A DNA stretch of 40,348 nucleotides from an uncultured Oscillospiraceae bacterium (GTDB lineage: Bacteria; Bacillota; Clostridia; Oscillospirales; Oscillospiraceae), in contig CALXFT010000016.1 in assembly GCA_944387635.1 (NCBI GenBank), positions 1 to 40,348 of the forward strand, written 5' to 3'. This document shows, piece by piece, positions 1-7,538 of the stretch (position 1 is its first letter; each line of letters opens with the position of its first letter). The translations under genes and the position numbers were made by a program. The notes beneath the pieces were generated by a model. The model had not been told where the DNA came from. It saw only the letters and a program-made list of their open reading frames with translations, and did no database searches.

Positions 1-232
1 CGCCCGTGTGCGTCTGACCAATGGTATGGAAGTTTCCGCTTACATCCCCGGTGTGGGCCACAATCTGCAGGAGCACTCTGTGGTTCTGATCCGCGGCGGC
101 CGTGTCAAGGACCTGCCTGGCGTTCGTTACCACATCATCCGCGGCACTCTGGATACCCAGGGCGTGCAGAACCGGATGCAGGCTCGCTCCAAGTACGGCG
201 CGAAGCGTCCCAAGGCCGGCAAGAAGAAGTAA
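1..232 (+). CDS. rpsL: 30S ribosomal protein S12, 3' part
   Basis: This is the C-terminal part of ribosomal protein S12, a small-subunit protein at the decoding centre. The gene is cut by the window edge, and the frame is open from base 2 to the TAA at 230-232. The visible segment has the family's conserved C-terminal stretch: [20 protein letters not shown], then [12 protein letters not shown] and a basic lysine-rich tail. The GTG at base 8 is an internal valine, not a start. It is followed by rpsG and fusA, the normal str operon order. Identity is secure; only the N-terminus is missing. Confidence 0.97.
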   Translation, partial: ARVRLTNGMEVSAYIPGVGHNLQEHSVVLIRGGRVKDLPGVRYHIIRGTLDTQGVQNRMQARSKYGAKRPKAGKKK

Positions 233-276
233 GCTCCTTCCGGACCCCCTTTTTAACTGGATCCCTACGCCTGTTC

Positions 277-356
277 GCAAGGCAAAGCCTTGCCAAAGCG
301 TTTTTATATAAATGTATAAAAACCTCTGGCCAGGCACAACGAAAGTCACACTTTCG
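277..356 (+). promoter_or_regulatory. three consecutive hairpins between rpsL and rpsG
   Basis: The 165-base rpsL-rpsG gap holds three perfect inverted repeats in series. They are 277-283/287-293 (7 bp, AAA loop), 300-308/315-323 (9 bp, AT-rich) and 340-346/350-356 (7 bp, CAC loop). In E. coli the equivalent gap is the S7 target for translational autoregulation of the str operon. A similar role here, or partial attenuation between the two genes, is inference. Confidence 0.45.
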
Positions 357-397
357 AGTACCGATGAAATCATTATATTATGAAGGAGGGAAGCAAA

Positions 398-868
398 GTG
401 CCCAGAAGAGGTAATGTTCCCAAGAGAGAGATCCTTCCGGATCCCAATTACAATTCTGTTCTGGTTACCAAGCTTGTAAACAGCATCATGCTGGATGGCA
501 AGAAGGGCGTTGCTCAGAAGGTCGTCTACGGTGCTTTTGAAATCGTTGAGAACAAGACTGGCAAGAATGGACTGGAAGTCTTCCAGCAGGCCATGGAGAA
601 TGTCATGCCCGCTGTGGAGCTGAAGGCCCGCCGCGTGGGCGGCGCCACCTACCAGGTGCCCATCGAAGTTCGTCCTGACCGCCGTCAGACCCTGGGTCTG
701 CGTTGGATCACCACTTACAGCCGCAACCGCAGTGAGAACACCATGAAGGAGCGGCTGGCCGCTGAGATTATGGACGCCGCCAACAACACCGGCGCCGCTG
801 TGAAGAAGCGCGAAGATGTTCACAAGATGGCCGAAGCCAATAAGGCCTTCGCTCATTTCCGCTGGTAA
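398..868 (+). CDS. rpsG: 30S ribosomal protein S7
   Basis: This encodes ribosomal protein S7, the primary assembly protein of the 30S head that contacts 16S rRNA and the tRNA exit site. The product is 156 residues, the normal bacterial length. It starts [10 protein letters not shown] and contains the conserved [16 protein letters not shown] segment and the RNA-binding basic surface. The start is the GTG at 398. The upstream ATG at 380 lies inside the ribosome binding site (AAGGAGGG at 383-390) and would add six unrelated residues. The stop lies 15 bases before fusA, so the two genes are co-transcribed. Confidence 0.96.
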   Translation: MPRRGNVPKREILPDPNYNSVLVTKLVNSIMLDGKKGVAQKVVYGAFEIVENKTGKNGLEVFQQAMENVMPAVELKARRVGGATYQVPIEVRPDRRQTLGLRWITTYSRNRSENTMKERLAAEIMDAANNTGAAVKKREDVHKMAEANKAFAHFRW

Positions 869-883
869 AAAAGGAGATAACCA

Positions 884-2962
884 ATGCCTAGACAGTATTC
901 TCTGGAGAATACAAGAAACTTCGGCATCATGGCGCACATCGATGCCGGTAAAACCACCACCACCGAGCGTATCCTGTTCTACACCGGTAAGAACTACAAG
1001 ATCGGTGAGACCCATGACGGCTCTGCCACCATGGACTGGATGGCTCAGGAGCAGGAGCGTGGTATTACCATCACCTCCGCCGCCACTACCTGTTTCTGGA
1101 AGGGCTGCCGCCTGAACATCATTGACACTCCGGGCCACGTGGACTTCACCGTCGAGGTTGAGCGTTCTCTGCGTGTTCTGGACGGCGCGGTCACCGTGCT
1201 GTGTGCCAAGGGCGGCGTTGAGCCCCAGACCGAAACCGTTTGGCGTCAGGCCGACGAGTACAGAGTCCCCCGGATGATCTATGTCAACAAGATGGACATC
1301 ATGGGCGCTGACTTCTACCGTGTGCTGGAGATGATTGACGACCGGCTGAAGTGCAACGCGGTACCCATTCAGCTGCCCATTGGCTCCGAGGCTTTCTTTA
1401 AGGGCAATGTCGACCTGGTGACCATGAAGGCCAACGTCTTCTATGATGAGCTGGGTAAGGATGTCCGTGTGGAAGAGATTCCCGAGGATATGGTGGATCT
1501 GGCCAACGAGTACCGTGAGAAGCTGATGGACGCCGTCTCCACCTTCGACGATGACATCGCCATGATGTATCTGGAGGGCGAAGAGGTGCCTGTCGACATG
1601 ATCAAGAAGGTCATTCGCAAAGCTACCATCGCCAATGAAATGGTACCCATCGTCTGTGGTACTTCTTACAAGAACAAGGGCGTTCAGGAAGTGCTGGATG
1701 CTGTGGTGGACTACCTGCCCAGCCCCCTGGACAAGAAGGGCATCCGGGGCGTCAACCCCGAGACCGAGGAAGAGGACTTTCGTCCTGCCTCCGACGAGGC
1801 TCCTTTCTCCGCTCTTGCCTTCAAAATCGCTACCGATCCCTATGTCGGAAAGCTCTGCTATTTCCGCGTTTACTCCGGAACCCTGGAGAAGGGTACTTCC
1901 GTCCTGAACTGCACCAAGGGCGTGAAGGAGCGTATGGGCCGCCTGCTGCAGATGCACTCCAACCACCGGGAAGACATCGACATGGTCTACGCCGGCGATA
2001 TCGCCGCCGTGGTTGGCGTGAAGAACACCACCACCGGTGACACCTTCTGCGATGAGGACCATCCCATCATTCTCGAGTCCATGGTGTTCCCCGAGCCTGT
2101 TATCCGCGTCGCCATCGAGCCCAAGACCAAGGCCGGTCAGGAGAAGATGGGCATCGCCCTGGCCAAGCTGGCCGAGGAAGACCCCACCTTTAAGACCTAC
2201 ACCGACCAGGAGACCGGTCAGACCATCATCGCCGGCATGGGCGAGCTCCATCTGGAGATCATCGTCGACCGTCTGCTGCGTGAGTTCAAGGTGGAAGCCA
2301 ACGTAGGCGCGCCCCAGGTCGCTTACAAGGAGACCATCCGCAAGAGCGTGGAGCAGGATACCAAGTACGCCCGTCAGTCCGGCGGTAAGGGCCAGTACGG
2401 TCACGTCAAGATCCGTGTGGAGCCCAACGAGCCCGGCAAGGGTTACGAGTTCATCAACGCCGTTGTGGGCGGCGCCATCCCCAAGGAATATATCCCTGCT
2501 GTGGACGCCGGTATTCAGGGCGCCATGCAGGCCGGCGTTCAGGCCGGATTCCCTGTGGTGGATGTGAAGGTCACACTCTTCGACGGTTCCTACCATGAAG
2601 TGGACTCCTCCGAAATGGCCTTTAAGATTGCCGGTTCCATGGCCTTCAAGGAAGCCTGCCGGAAGGCGAACCCCGCCATCCTGGAGCCCATCATGAAGGT
2701 CTCCGTGATCGTACCCGACGATTACATGGGCGTTGTCATCGGCGACGTTACCGCCCGCCGCGGCAACATCCTGGGCCAGATCACCCGTACCGGCGCTGTC
2801 CAGGTGGACGCCAATGTGCCTCTGGCCGAGATGTTCGGCTACGCCACCGACCTGCGTTCCAAGACCCAGGGCCGGGGCCAGTACACCATGGAGCCCAGCC
2901 ACTACGCTGAGCTGCCCAAGTCCAAGGCTGAAGAGATCATCAAGAACCGCAGCCGTGACTGA
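884..2962 (+). CDS. fusA: elongation factor G
   Basis: EF-G is the GTPase that drives ribosomal translocation and, with RRF, ribosome recycling. The product is 692 residues, the usual length. The GTPase domain shows AHIDAGKT (about residues 17-24), the switch II motif DTPGHVD and the base-specificity motif NKMD. Domains II to V follow, including the domain IV sequence [11 protein letters not shown] and the C-terminal FGYATDLRS region. The ATG at 884 has an AAAGGAGAT ribosome binding site eight bases or so upstream. Part of the str operon with rpsL and rpsG. Confidence 0.98.
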   Translation: MPRQYSLENTRNFGIMAHIDAGKTTTTERILFYTGKNYKIGETHDGSATMDWMAQEQERGITITSAATTCFWKGCRLNIIDTPGHVDFTVEVERSLRVLDGAVTVLCAKGGVEPQTETVWRQADEYRVPRMIYVNKMDIMGADFYRVLEMIDDRLKCNAVPIQLPIGSEAFFKGNVDLVTMKANVFYDELGKDVRVEEIPEDMVDLANEYREKLMDAVSTFDDDIAMMYLEGEEVPVDMIKKVIRKATIANEMVPIVCGTSYKNKGVQEVLDAVVDYLPSPLDKKGIRGVNPETEEEDFRPASDEAPFSALAFKIATDPYVGKLCYFRVYSGTLEKGTSVLNCTKGVKERMGRLLQMHSNHREDIDMVYAGDIAAVVGVKNTTTGDTFCDEDHPIILESMVFPEPVIRVAIEPKTKAGQEKMGIALAKLAEEDPTFKTYTDQETGQTIIAGMGELHLEIIVDRLLREFKVEANVGAPQVAYKETIRKSVEQDTKYARQSGGKGQYGHVKIRVEPNEPGKGYEFINAVVGGAIPKEYIPAVDAGIQGAMQAGVQAGFPVVDVKVTLFDGSYHEVDSSEMAFKIAGSMAFKEACRKANPAILEPIMKVSVIVPDDYMGVVIGDVTARRGNILGQITRTGAVQVDANVPLAEMFGYATDLRSKTQGRGQYTMEPSHYAELPKSKAEEIIKNRSRD

Positions 2963-2977
2963 TATTTGAACACGTGT

Positions 2978-3010
2978 AACAGCGAAGGACTGTTTTCGCT
3001 GTTGCGCAGC
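2978..3010 (+). terminator. hairpin after fusA
   Basis: A perfect 9-bp stem, AACAGCGAA (2978-2986) with TTCGCTGTT (2995-3003) and an 8-base loop, lies 15 bases after the fusA stop. No strong T-run follows directly, so it may be a weak or partial terminator separating fusA from the tuf promoter. Confidence 0.5.
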
Positions 3011-3042
3011 AAATAATTTTGAAATTTTTTTCAAAATTTCTC

Positions 3043-3071
3043 TTGTGTTTCCGCACGCATTGTAGTATGAT
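3043..3071 (+). promoter_or_regulatory. sigma-A type promoter of tuf
   Basis: A -35 box TTGTGT (3043-3048) and a -10 box TATGAT (3066-3071) are separated by exactly 17 bases, about 80 bases before the tuf start. Nested AT-rich inverted repeats (3017-3036 and 3021-3040) abut the -35 box. This gives tuf its own transcription besides read-through from the str operon. Confidence 0.75.
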
Positions 3072-3151
3072 GTATGTGTTGTGCGGAGACGCATGAACCC
3101 AAAACGTCTGGAATGTTCATTTTACAACTATAAACAGGAGGAATATTTCAA

Positions 3152-4354
3152 ATGGCAAAGCAGAAGTTTGAGAGAAATAAGCCCCACGTCAACATCGGCA
3201 CCATTGGCCACGTTGACCACGGCAAGACCACTCTGACCGCCGCTATCACCAAGTATCTGGCCATGAAGGGCCAGGCCCAGTTCGAGGACTACGCTTCCAT
3301 CGATAAGGCTCCCGAAGAGAAGGCTCGTGGTATCACGATCAACACCGCTCACGTTGAGTACGAGACCGACAAGCGTCACTACGCTCACGTCGACTGCCCG
3401 GGCCACGCCGACTATATCAAGAACATGATCACCGGCGCTGCTCAGATGGACGGCGCGATCCTGGTCATCGCCGCCACCGACGGCCCCATGGCTCAGACTC
3501 GTGAGCACCTGCTGCTGGCCCGTCAGGTCGGCGTACCCTATATCGTTGTGTTCCTGAACAAGTGCGATCAGGTTGACGACGAGGAGCTGCTGGAGCTGGT
3601 GGAGATGGAAGTCCGCGAGACTCTGTCCGAGTACGAGTTCCCCGGCGACGACACCCCCATTATCAAGGGCTCCGCTCTGAACGCTCTGGTTTCCGAGTCC
3701 AACGATCCCACTGCCCCTGAGTATGCCTGCATCAAGGAACTGATGGACGCTGTTGACGAGTATATCCCCACTCCCGACCGTAAGTCCGACCAGCCCTTCC
3801 TGATGCCCGTGGAAGACGTGTTCACCATTTCCGGCCGTGGCACCGTTGCTACCGGTCGTGTGGAGCGCGGCGTTGTCAAGAAGAACGAGCCCGTCGAGAT
3901 CGTCGGCCTGCGTGAGGACAAGCTGAACACCGTTGTCACCGATATCGAAATGTTCCACAAGCTGCTCGACTACGCTGAAGCCGGCGACAACATCGGCGCT
4001 CTGCTGCGTGGCATCGACAAGAAGAACATCGAGCGCGGCCAGGTTCTGTGCAAGCCCAACTCCATCCACCCCCACACCAAGTTTGCCGGCCAGGTCTACG
4101 TCCTGTCCAAGGAAGAAGGCGGCCGTCACACTCCCTTCTTCAACAACTATCGTCCTCAGTTCTACTTCCGTACCACCGACGTTACCGGCATCATCTCCCT
4201 GCCCGAAGGCGTTGAGATGTGCATGCCCGGCGACAACGTTGTTATGAACGTTGAGCTGATCACCCCCATCGCCATCGAGAAGGGCCTGCGGTTCGCTATC
4301 CGTGAAGGCGGCCGTACCGTTGGTTCCGGCGTTGTCACCGAGGTTGTTGAGTAA
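3152..4354 (+). CDS. tuf: elongation factor Tu
   Basis: EF-Tu is the GTPase that delivers aminoacyl-tRNA to the ribosomal A site. The product is 400 residues, with [10 protein letters not shown] (19-28), [12 protein letters not shown] and SALNAL, followed by the two beta-barrel domains and the normal C-terminus GRTVGSGVV. The ATG at 3152 is preceded by AGGAGG (3137-3142). The gene has its own promoter and a strong terminator. The codon choice is strongly biased to C-ending codons, as expected for a very highly expressed gene. Confidence 0.98.
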   Translation: MAKQKFERNKPHVNIGTIGHVDHGKTTLTAAITKYLAMKGQAQFEDYASIDKAPEEKARGITINTAHVEYETDKRHYAHVDCPGHADYIKNMITGAAQMDGAILVIAATDGPMAQTREHLLLARQVGVPYIVVFLNKCDQVDDEELLELVEMEVRETLSEYEFPGDDTPIIKGSALNALVSESNDPTAPEYACIKELMDAVDEYIPTPDRKSDQPFLMPVEDVFTISGRGTVATGRVERGVVKKNEPVEIVGLREDKLNTVVTDIEMFHKLLDYAEAGDNIGALLRGIDKKNIERGQVLCKPNSIHPHTKFAGQVYVLSKEEGGRHTPFFNNYRPQFYFRTTDVTGIISLPEGVEMCMPGDNVVMNVELITPIAIEKGLRFAIREGGRTVGSGVVTEVVE

Positions 4355-4379
4355 TTTCCATCCCCTGGTAAAGCTTATG

Positions 4380-4409
4380 ATCCCCAGCCGAAAGGCTGGG
4401 GATTTTTTC
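4380..4409 (+). terminator. rho-independent terminator of tuf
   Basis: A perfect 10-bp stem ATCCCCAGCC (4380-4389) with GGCTGGGGAT (4394-4403) and a GAAA tetraloop is followed by a T-run. It starts 26 bases after the tuf stop. Confidence 0.93.
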
Positions 4410-4441
4410 CATACAAAAAACGGAAAATTTGCATTTTTTAT

Positions 4442-4470
4442 TTGGAGTTTCTCGTAATCTATGGTATGAT
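4442..4470 (+). promoter_or_regulatory. promoter of the DUF1538/P-II operon
   Basis: TTGGAG (4442-4447), a 17-base spacer and TATGAT (4465-4470) lie just after the tuf terminator and about 40 bases before the DUF1538 gene. Confidence 0.7.
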
Positions 4471-4511
4471 AGTAAAGAATCGGGCTGTATAGCAAAAGAA
4501 GGGTGATGAGT

Positions 4512-6041
4512 TTGAAGGAATTACGGGCTAAGATTCAGGAAGCGTTGGTATCGGCACTGCCGGTTACCCTGATTGTCTATGTGATGGCGCTGCTTCCGGT
4601 GTTTGATTTTCAGCTTTCGACGGTGGAATGGATCACGTTTACCATCGGCGCGCTGATGCTGATTGTGGGTATCGGTCTGTTTAATCTGGGCGCGGATCTG
4701 GCTATGACCCCCATGGGAGCCAATCTGGGTTCCGGTCTGTCCAGGCAGCGAAAGCTGGGACTGCTCCTGGCTGTGTGCTTTGTGCTGGGCGTGCTGATTA
4801 CCGTGGCGGAGCCGGATCTTCAGGTCCTGGCCAACCAGGTCAAGGATGTCATCAACGGAACCGTGCTGATCTGGTGCGTCGGAGCGGGCGTAGGCGTGTT
4901 TCTCCTGATCGGCATTCTGAAGATCGTGTTCCGCAAATCTCTGAACAGCATCCTCATGCTGTTTTATATGCTTCTGTTCGCCCTGGCAATGATTCTGGTC
5001 ATCAACGGGAACGAAAATCTGCTTCCCATGGCCTTCGACTCCGGCGGCGTGACCACAGGCCCCATTACGGTGCCTTTCCTCATGGCCCTGGGCGTGGGCA
5101 TTTCCAACGTCCTGGGCGACCGCAGAAGCAAGGACAGCAGCTTCGGCATGGTGGCCCTGTGCTCCATCGGACCGATCCTGGCGGTTCTGGTCCTGGGCAT
5201 TTTTTCCCGGAATGATCTGACCTATCAGGTTCCGGACTACACGGTAAGCGAAGACATTCTGGGCAGCTTTCTGGAGACCGCGGGCCATACCTGTAAGGAA
5301 GTGGCTTTGGCTCTGGGCATGATCGTGGCGTTTTTCGCGGTCTGCCAGATAACCTTCCTGAAGCTGCCCCCCAGACGGCTGCGCAGCATTGCCGTGGGCG
5401 TGGGATTTACTTATGTGGGACTGGTCCTCTTCCTCACCGGCGTCAACGTGGGCTTCATGCCCATCGGCTATAAGCTCGGCTATGCCCTCTCTCAGGGCAG
5501 TAAACTGTTCGTGGTGGGCTTCGGCCTGATCGTCGGCGTTCTGGTTGTCCTGGCGGAACCTGCCATTCATGTGCTCAATGCCCAGGTGGAGGACGTTACC
5601 GGCGGTCTGGTAAGCAAAAAGTCCATGATGATCGGTCTGTGCATAGGCGTGGGCGCTTCCATTGCCCTGAGCATGATCCGGATCATCTACGACTTCTCCC
5701 TGGTGTATTACATCGTACCCGGATATTTCGTTTCTCTGGCCCTGTCCATGTTTGTTCCGCCGGTGTATACGGCCATCGCCTTCGACTCCGGCGGCGTGGC
5801 CAGCGGTCCCATGACCTCCGGCTTCATTCTGCCCCTGGCCATTGGCGCCTGCGTGGGCATGCAGGGTGAGGCCGCGGTGCTGCGGGACGCCTTCGGCGTG
5901 GTGGCCATGGTGGCCATGACCCCGCTGATCACCATTCAGCTCCTGGGCTTCCGCGGAATCGTTGCCGAGCGTGTCAGCGAGCGCATGGCCATGAAGCGGA
6001 TTCTGGATGCCGACGATCAGCAGATCATCAACTTTATGTAA
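4512..6041 (+). CDS. DUF1538 family membrane protein (putative transporter)
   Basis: A polytopic membrane protein of about 509 residues, recognised as a DUF1538 family member whose substrate is not established. The sequence is an internal duplication: AFDSGGVTTGPIT near residue 175 recurs as AFDSGGVASGPMT near residue 424. An AEP motif near 100 recurs near 349, so the offset is about 249 residues. Each half has roughly six hydrophobic segments. This two-fold architecture fits a pseudosymmetric transporter or channel. The start is uncertain. GTG 4503 and ATG 4506 are in frame but sit on the AAGAAGGG ribosome binding site, so TTG 4512 has the best spacing. Two P-II-like genes follow within 20 bases or less and probably encode its cytosolic regulators (inference from context). 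Confidence 0.85.
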   Translation: MKELRAKIQEALVSALPVTLIVYVMALLPVFDFQLSTVEWITFTIGALMLIVGIGLFNLGADLAMTPMGANLGSGLSRQRKLGLLLAVCFVLGVLITVAEPDLQVLANQVKDVINGTVLIWCVGAGVGVFLLIGILKIVFRKSLNSILMLFYMLLFALAMILVINGNENLLPMAFDSGGVTTGPITVPFLMALGVGISNVLGDRRSKDSSFGMVALCSIGPILAVLVLGIFSRNDLTYQVPDYTVSEDILGSFLETAGHTCKEVALALGMIVAFFAVCQITFLKLPPRRLRSIAVGVGFTYVGLVLFLTGVNVGFMPIGYKLGYALSQGSKLFVVGFGLIVGVLVVLAEPAIHVLNAQVEDVTGGLVSKKSMMIGLCIGVGASIALSMIRIIYDFSLVYYIVPGYFVSLALSMFVPPVYTAIAFDSGGVASGPMTSGFILPLAIGACVGMQGEAAVLRDAFGVVAMVAMTPLITIQLLGFRGIVAERVSERMAMKRILDADDQQIINFM

Positions 6042-6058
6042 AGGAGGGCGAATGGGAT

Positions 6059-6427
6059 ATGAGCAATACCGTCAATGAATCGGCCATCAAAAAGCTGAAG
6101 CTCCTCTTTACCATTGTGGACCGGCCCAAGGGAGAATTTTACCTGGATGTGATCAGCCAGTTTGACGTCAACTGCCAAATGGCCATGGGCGGCATGGGTA
6201 CCGCCAATTCGGATTTGGTAGAGCTGCTGGGCCTGGAGCCCCAGAAAGCGGTGATCCTCAGCGTGGTCCGGGAGGACATGATGGATACGGTGATGAACTG
6301 TCTGGAGGACAAGTTCGCCACCATCCGCAACGGCAAGGGCGTGGCCTTTGCCGTACCCCTGAGCAGCGTCATCGGGGTCAATTTGTATCAATTCTTAAGT
6401 GACAATCGGATCGGGAGGGAAGCTTGA
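6059..6427 (+). CDS. P-II-like regulatory protein, first copy
   Basis: A 122-residue protein with a P-II/GlnB-like ferredoxin fold pattern: beta strand KLKLLFTIVD, helix, strand ending GLEPQKAVILSVV, helix EDMMDTVMNCLED, then GKGVAFAVPLSSVIGV. The canonical P-II T-loop tyrosine and C-terminal signature are not recognisable, so it is a divergent member. The ribosome binding site AGGAGGG (6042-6048) lies just after the DUF1538 stop, 17 bases before this ATG. It is a paralogue of the next gene. P-II proteins normally bind ATP/ADP and 2-oxoglutarate and act on membrane transporters or enzymes. That this pair gates the DUF1538 protein is inference. Confidence 0.78.
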   Translation: MSNTVNESAIKKLKLLFTIVDRPKGEFYLDVISQFDVNCQMAMGGMGTANSDLVELLGLEPQKAVILSVVREDMMDTVMNCLEDKFATIRNGKGVAFAVPLSSVIGVNLYQFLSDNRIGREA

Positions 6428-6429
6428 CC

Positions 6430-6777
6430 ATGAAAACCAACAATCACGAGGTAATCTTCGCCATTGTCAATTCCGGCTACGCCGAGGACGTGATGAACGT
6501 GGCCCGGGAGCAGGGCGCCCGGGGCGGCACCATTCTCAACGCCAGAGGCGTGATTAAGGAAGACGCGGCGGCCTTTTTCGGCATCACCCTCCATCAAGAG
6601 AAGGAGATTCTGATGATCGTGGTGGAGCGGGATATCCGGGATAACATCCTCAACGCCATCTACAAGGAGATGGGCATGGCCAAAAAGGCCAAGGGCATCG
6701 CCTTCTCCCTGCCCGTGTCCGACGTGGCAGGCCTGGCACCGGTCAATATTCCGGAACAGACCCAGGCGGCTGAATAA
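6430..6777 (+). CDS. P-II-like regulatory protein, second copy
   Basis: A 115-residue P-II-family protein. It has EVIFAIVNSGYAEDVMNVAR, then GARGGTILNARG, a feature closer to ordinary P-II proteins than in the preceding copy, and a C-terminal GIAFSLPVSDVAGL that matches the first copy. The ATG at 6430 lies nine bases after GGGAGGGA. An in-frame TTG at 6424 overlaps the previous stop but has poor spacing. Together the two copies could form homotrimers or a heterotrimer. Third and last gene of the DUF1538 operon, followed by a hairpin at 6826-6862. Confidence 0.82.
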   Translation: MKTNNHEVIFAIVNSGYAEDVMNVAREQGARGGTILNARGVIKEDAAAFFGITLHQEKEILMIVVERDIRDNILNAIYKEMGMAKKAKGIAFSLPVSDVAGLAPVNIPEQTQAAE

Positions 6778-6825
6778 ACCGTCTTCATCTGAATGCCGAA
6801 TCGAAAGCCTCATATATGCAGCTTA

Positions 6826-6862
6826 AAAAAGTGGGGAATCCGTACAGGACTCCTCGCTTTTT
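6826..6862 (+). terminator. terminator of the DUF1538/P-II operon
   Basis: A 12-bp stem pairs AAAAAGTGGGGA (6826-6837) with TCCTCGCTTTTT (6851-6862), using two G-U pairs on the plus strand. The A-run and T-run are built into the stem, so it may act in both directions. Confidence 0.75.
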
Positions 6863-6927
6863 AAACTTTCGGCTGTGCCAAAAATTCTTGGCATTCGCTC
6901 TTGCCAATTGAAACAGAGCTTCCCAGG

Positions 6928-6965
6928 AAACCGGCAGGGGACGAAGGAAAGTCCGCTGCCGGTTT
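6928..6965. other. long perfect-arm hairpin, function unknown
   Basis: AAACCGGCAG (6928-6937) pairs with CTGCCGGTTT (6956-6965), and GGAC/GTCC pairs inside it, with an 8-base loop. It sits between the P-II operon terminator and the RNase P terminator, in a stretch of about 160 bases with no gene. There is no T-run on either side. It could be part of a small RNA or a structured spacer. Confidence 0.4.
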
Positions 6966-7012
6966 GCCATGGCGCGGCTCTGCCTGCCCGTTGCCTGTGG
7001 GACAGGACGAGG

Positions 7013-7056
7013 AAAGAAAACGCCCGGAAGGCTTTCTGCGGAAAGCGCTTCCGGGC
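7013..7056 (-). terminator. terminator of the RNase P RNA gene
   Basis: On the minus strand GCCCGGAAG (7048-7056) pairs with CTTCCGGGC (7022-7030). The inner stem GCTTTC/GAAAGC continues it, giving a long hairpin. It is followed on the minus strand by GTTTTCTTTCC. It lies directly downstream of the RNase P RNA 3' end. Confidence 0.85.
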
Positions 7057-7063
7057 ATTTTCA

Positions 7064-7407
7064 CAACGCGGATCTGTAAGCCGGGTTCTGTCTTGACAGC
7101 CATCTATCTAGCCCAGCGGTTGCCCGCTGGGTCAAGCCGCCTCCTCGGGACGACCGGGCCGGTCGCGCGTCCCTCCACGGCGTTGCTCCGGGATAGAGTT
7201 TACATCGTAAAACCCATGTTGCCATGGGCCGGGTGCGCTCTTACCGCACCTTTTCACCCTTACCTCCGAAAAAGAGGCGGTATCTCTCTGTTGCACTTGT
7301 CCTGAGGTCGCCCTCGGCGGGCGTTACCCGTTATCCCTGCCCTGCGGAGCCCGGACTTTCCTCATCCTCAGCCTTTCGGCATGAGTCCGCGGCTGTCCGA
7401 TCCGGTT
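7064..7407 (-). ncRNA. rnpB: RNase P RNA, bacterial class A
   Basis: This is the catalytic RNA that cuts the 5' leader from tRNA precursors. Read on the minus strand it contains the conserved core GAGGAAAGTCCGGGCTCC near the 5' end (about 7347-7364). It also has a GACAAGTGCAACAGAGAGAT-type segment, the AAGAGCGCACC region, and the conserved 3' end GGCTTACAGATCCGCG. The terminal P1 helix pairs CGGATC near 7400 with GATCCG near 7070. The ends are estimated from P1 to within a few bases. It has its own strong promoter and terminator and diverges from murD. Confidence 0.95.
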
Positions 7408-7416
7408 GTATCGAAC

Positions 7417-7445
7417 ATTGTACCGCAGATCGGGCAAATTGTCAA
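7417..7445 (-). promoter_or_regulatory. promoter of the RNase P RNA gene
   Basis: On the minus strand a perfect TTGACA (7440-7445), a 17-base spacer and TACAAT (7417-7422) place the transcription start near 7410, a few bases before the P1 helix. Confidence 0.9.
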
Positions 7446-7450
7446 ATGTC

Positions 7451-7479
7451 TTGCAAATTCTTTTCCAAAGGGCTATACT
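7451..7479 (+). promoter_or_regulatory. promoter of murD-ispD-ispF
   Basis: TTGCAA (7451-7456), a 17-base spacer and TATACT (7474-7479) lie 59 bases before murD. It is back to back with the RNase P RNA promoter, the two -35 boxes being only five bases apart. Confidence 0.8.
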
Positions 7480-7538
7480 ATTTCTGTTAAGAGCCGGCGC
7501 GCTCCGGACATTTTGCTGCAAGAAAAGAGGAATGCCAT

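Noticed and set aside
380..397. ATG at 380 as the start of rpsG
   Set aside because: The bases form the AAGGAGGG ribosome binding site, and the extra six residues are absent from the S7 family.
3128..4495. 455-codon open frame on the minus strand
   Set aside because: Antisense to tuf; an artefact of strong codon bias in a highly expressed gene.
6939..6960. RNase P-like motif GGAAAGTCC on the plus strand
   Set aside because: It lies in an isolated hairpin with no other RNase P conserved elements; the real gene is complete on the minus strand at 7064-7407.
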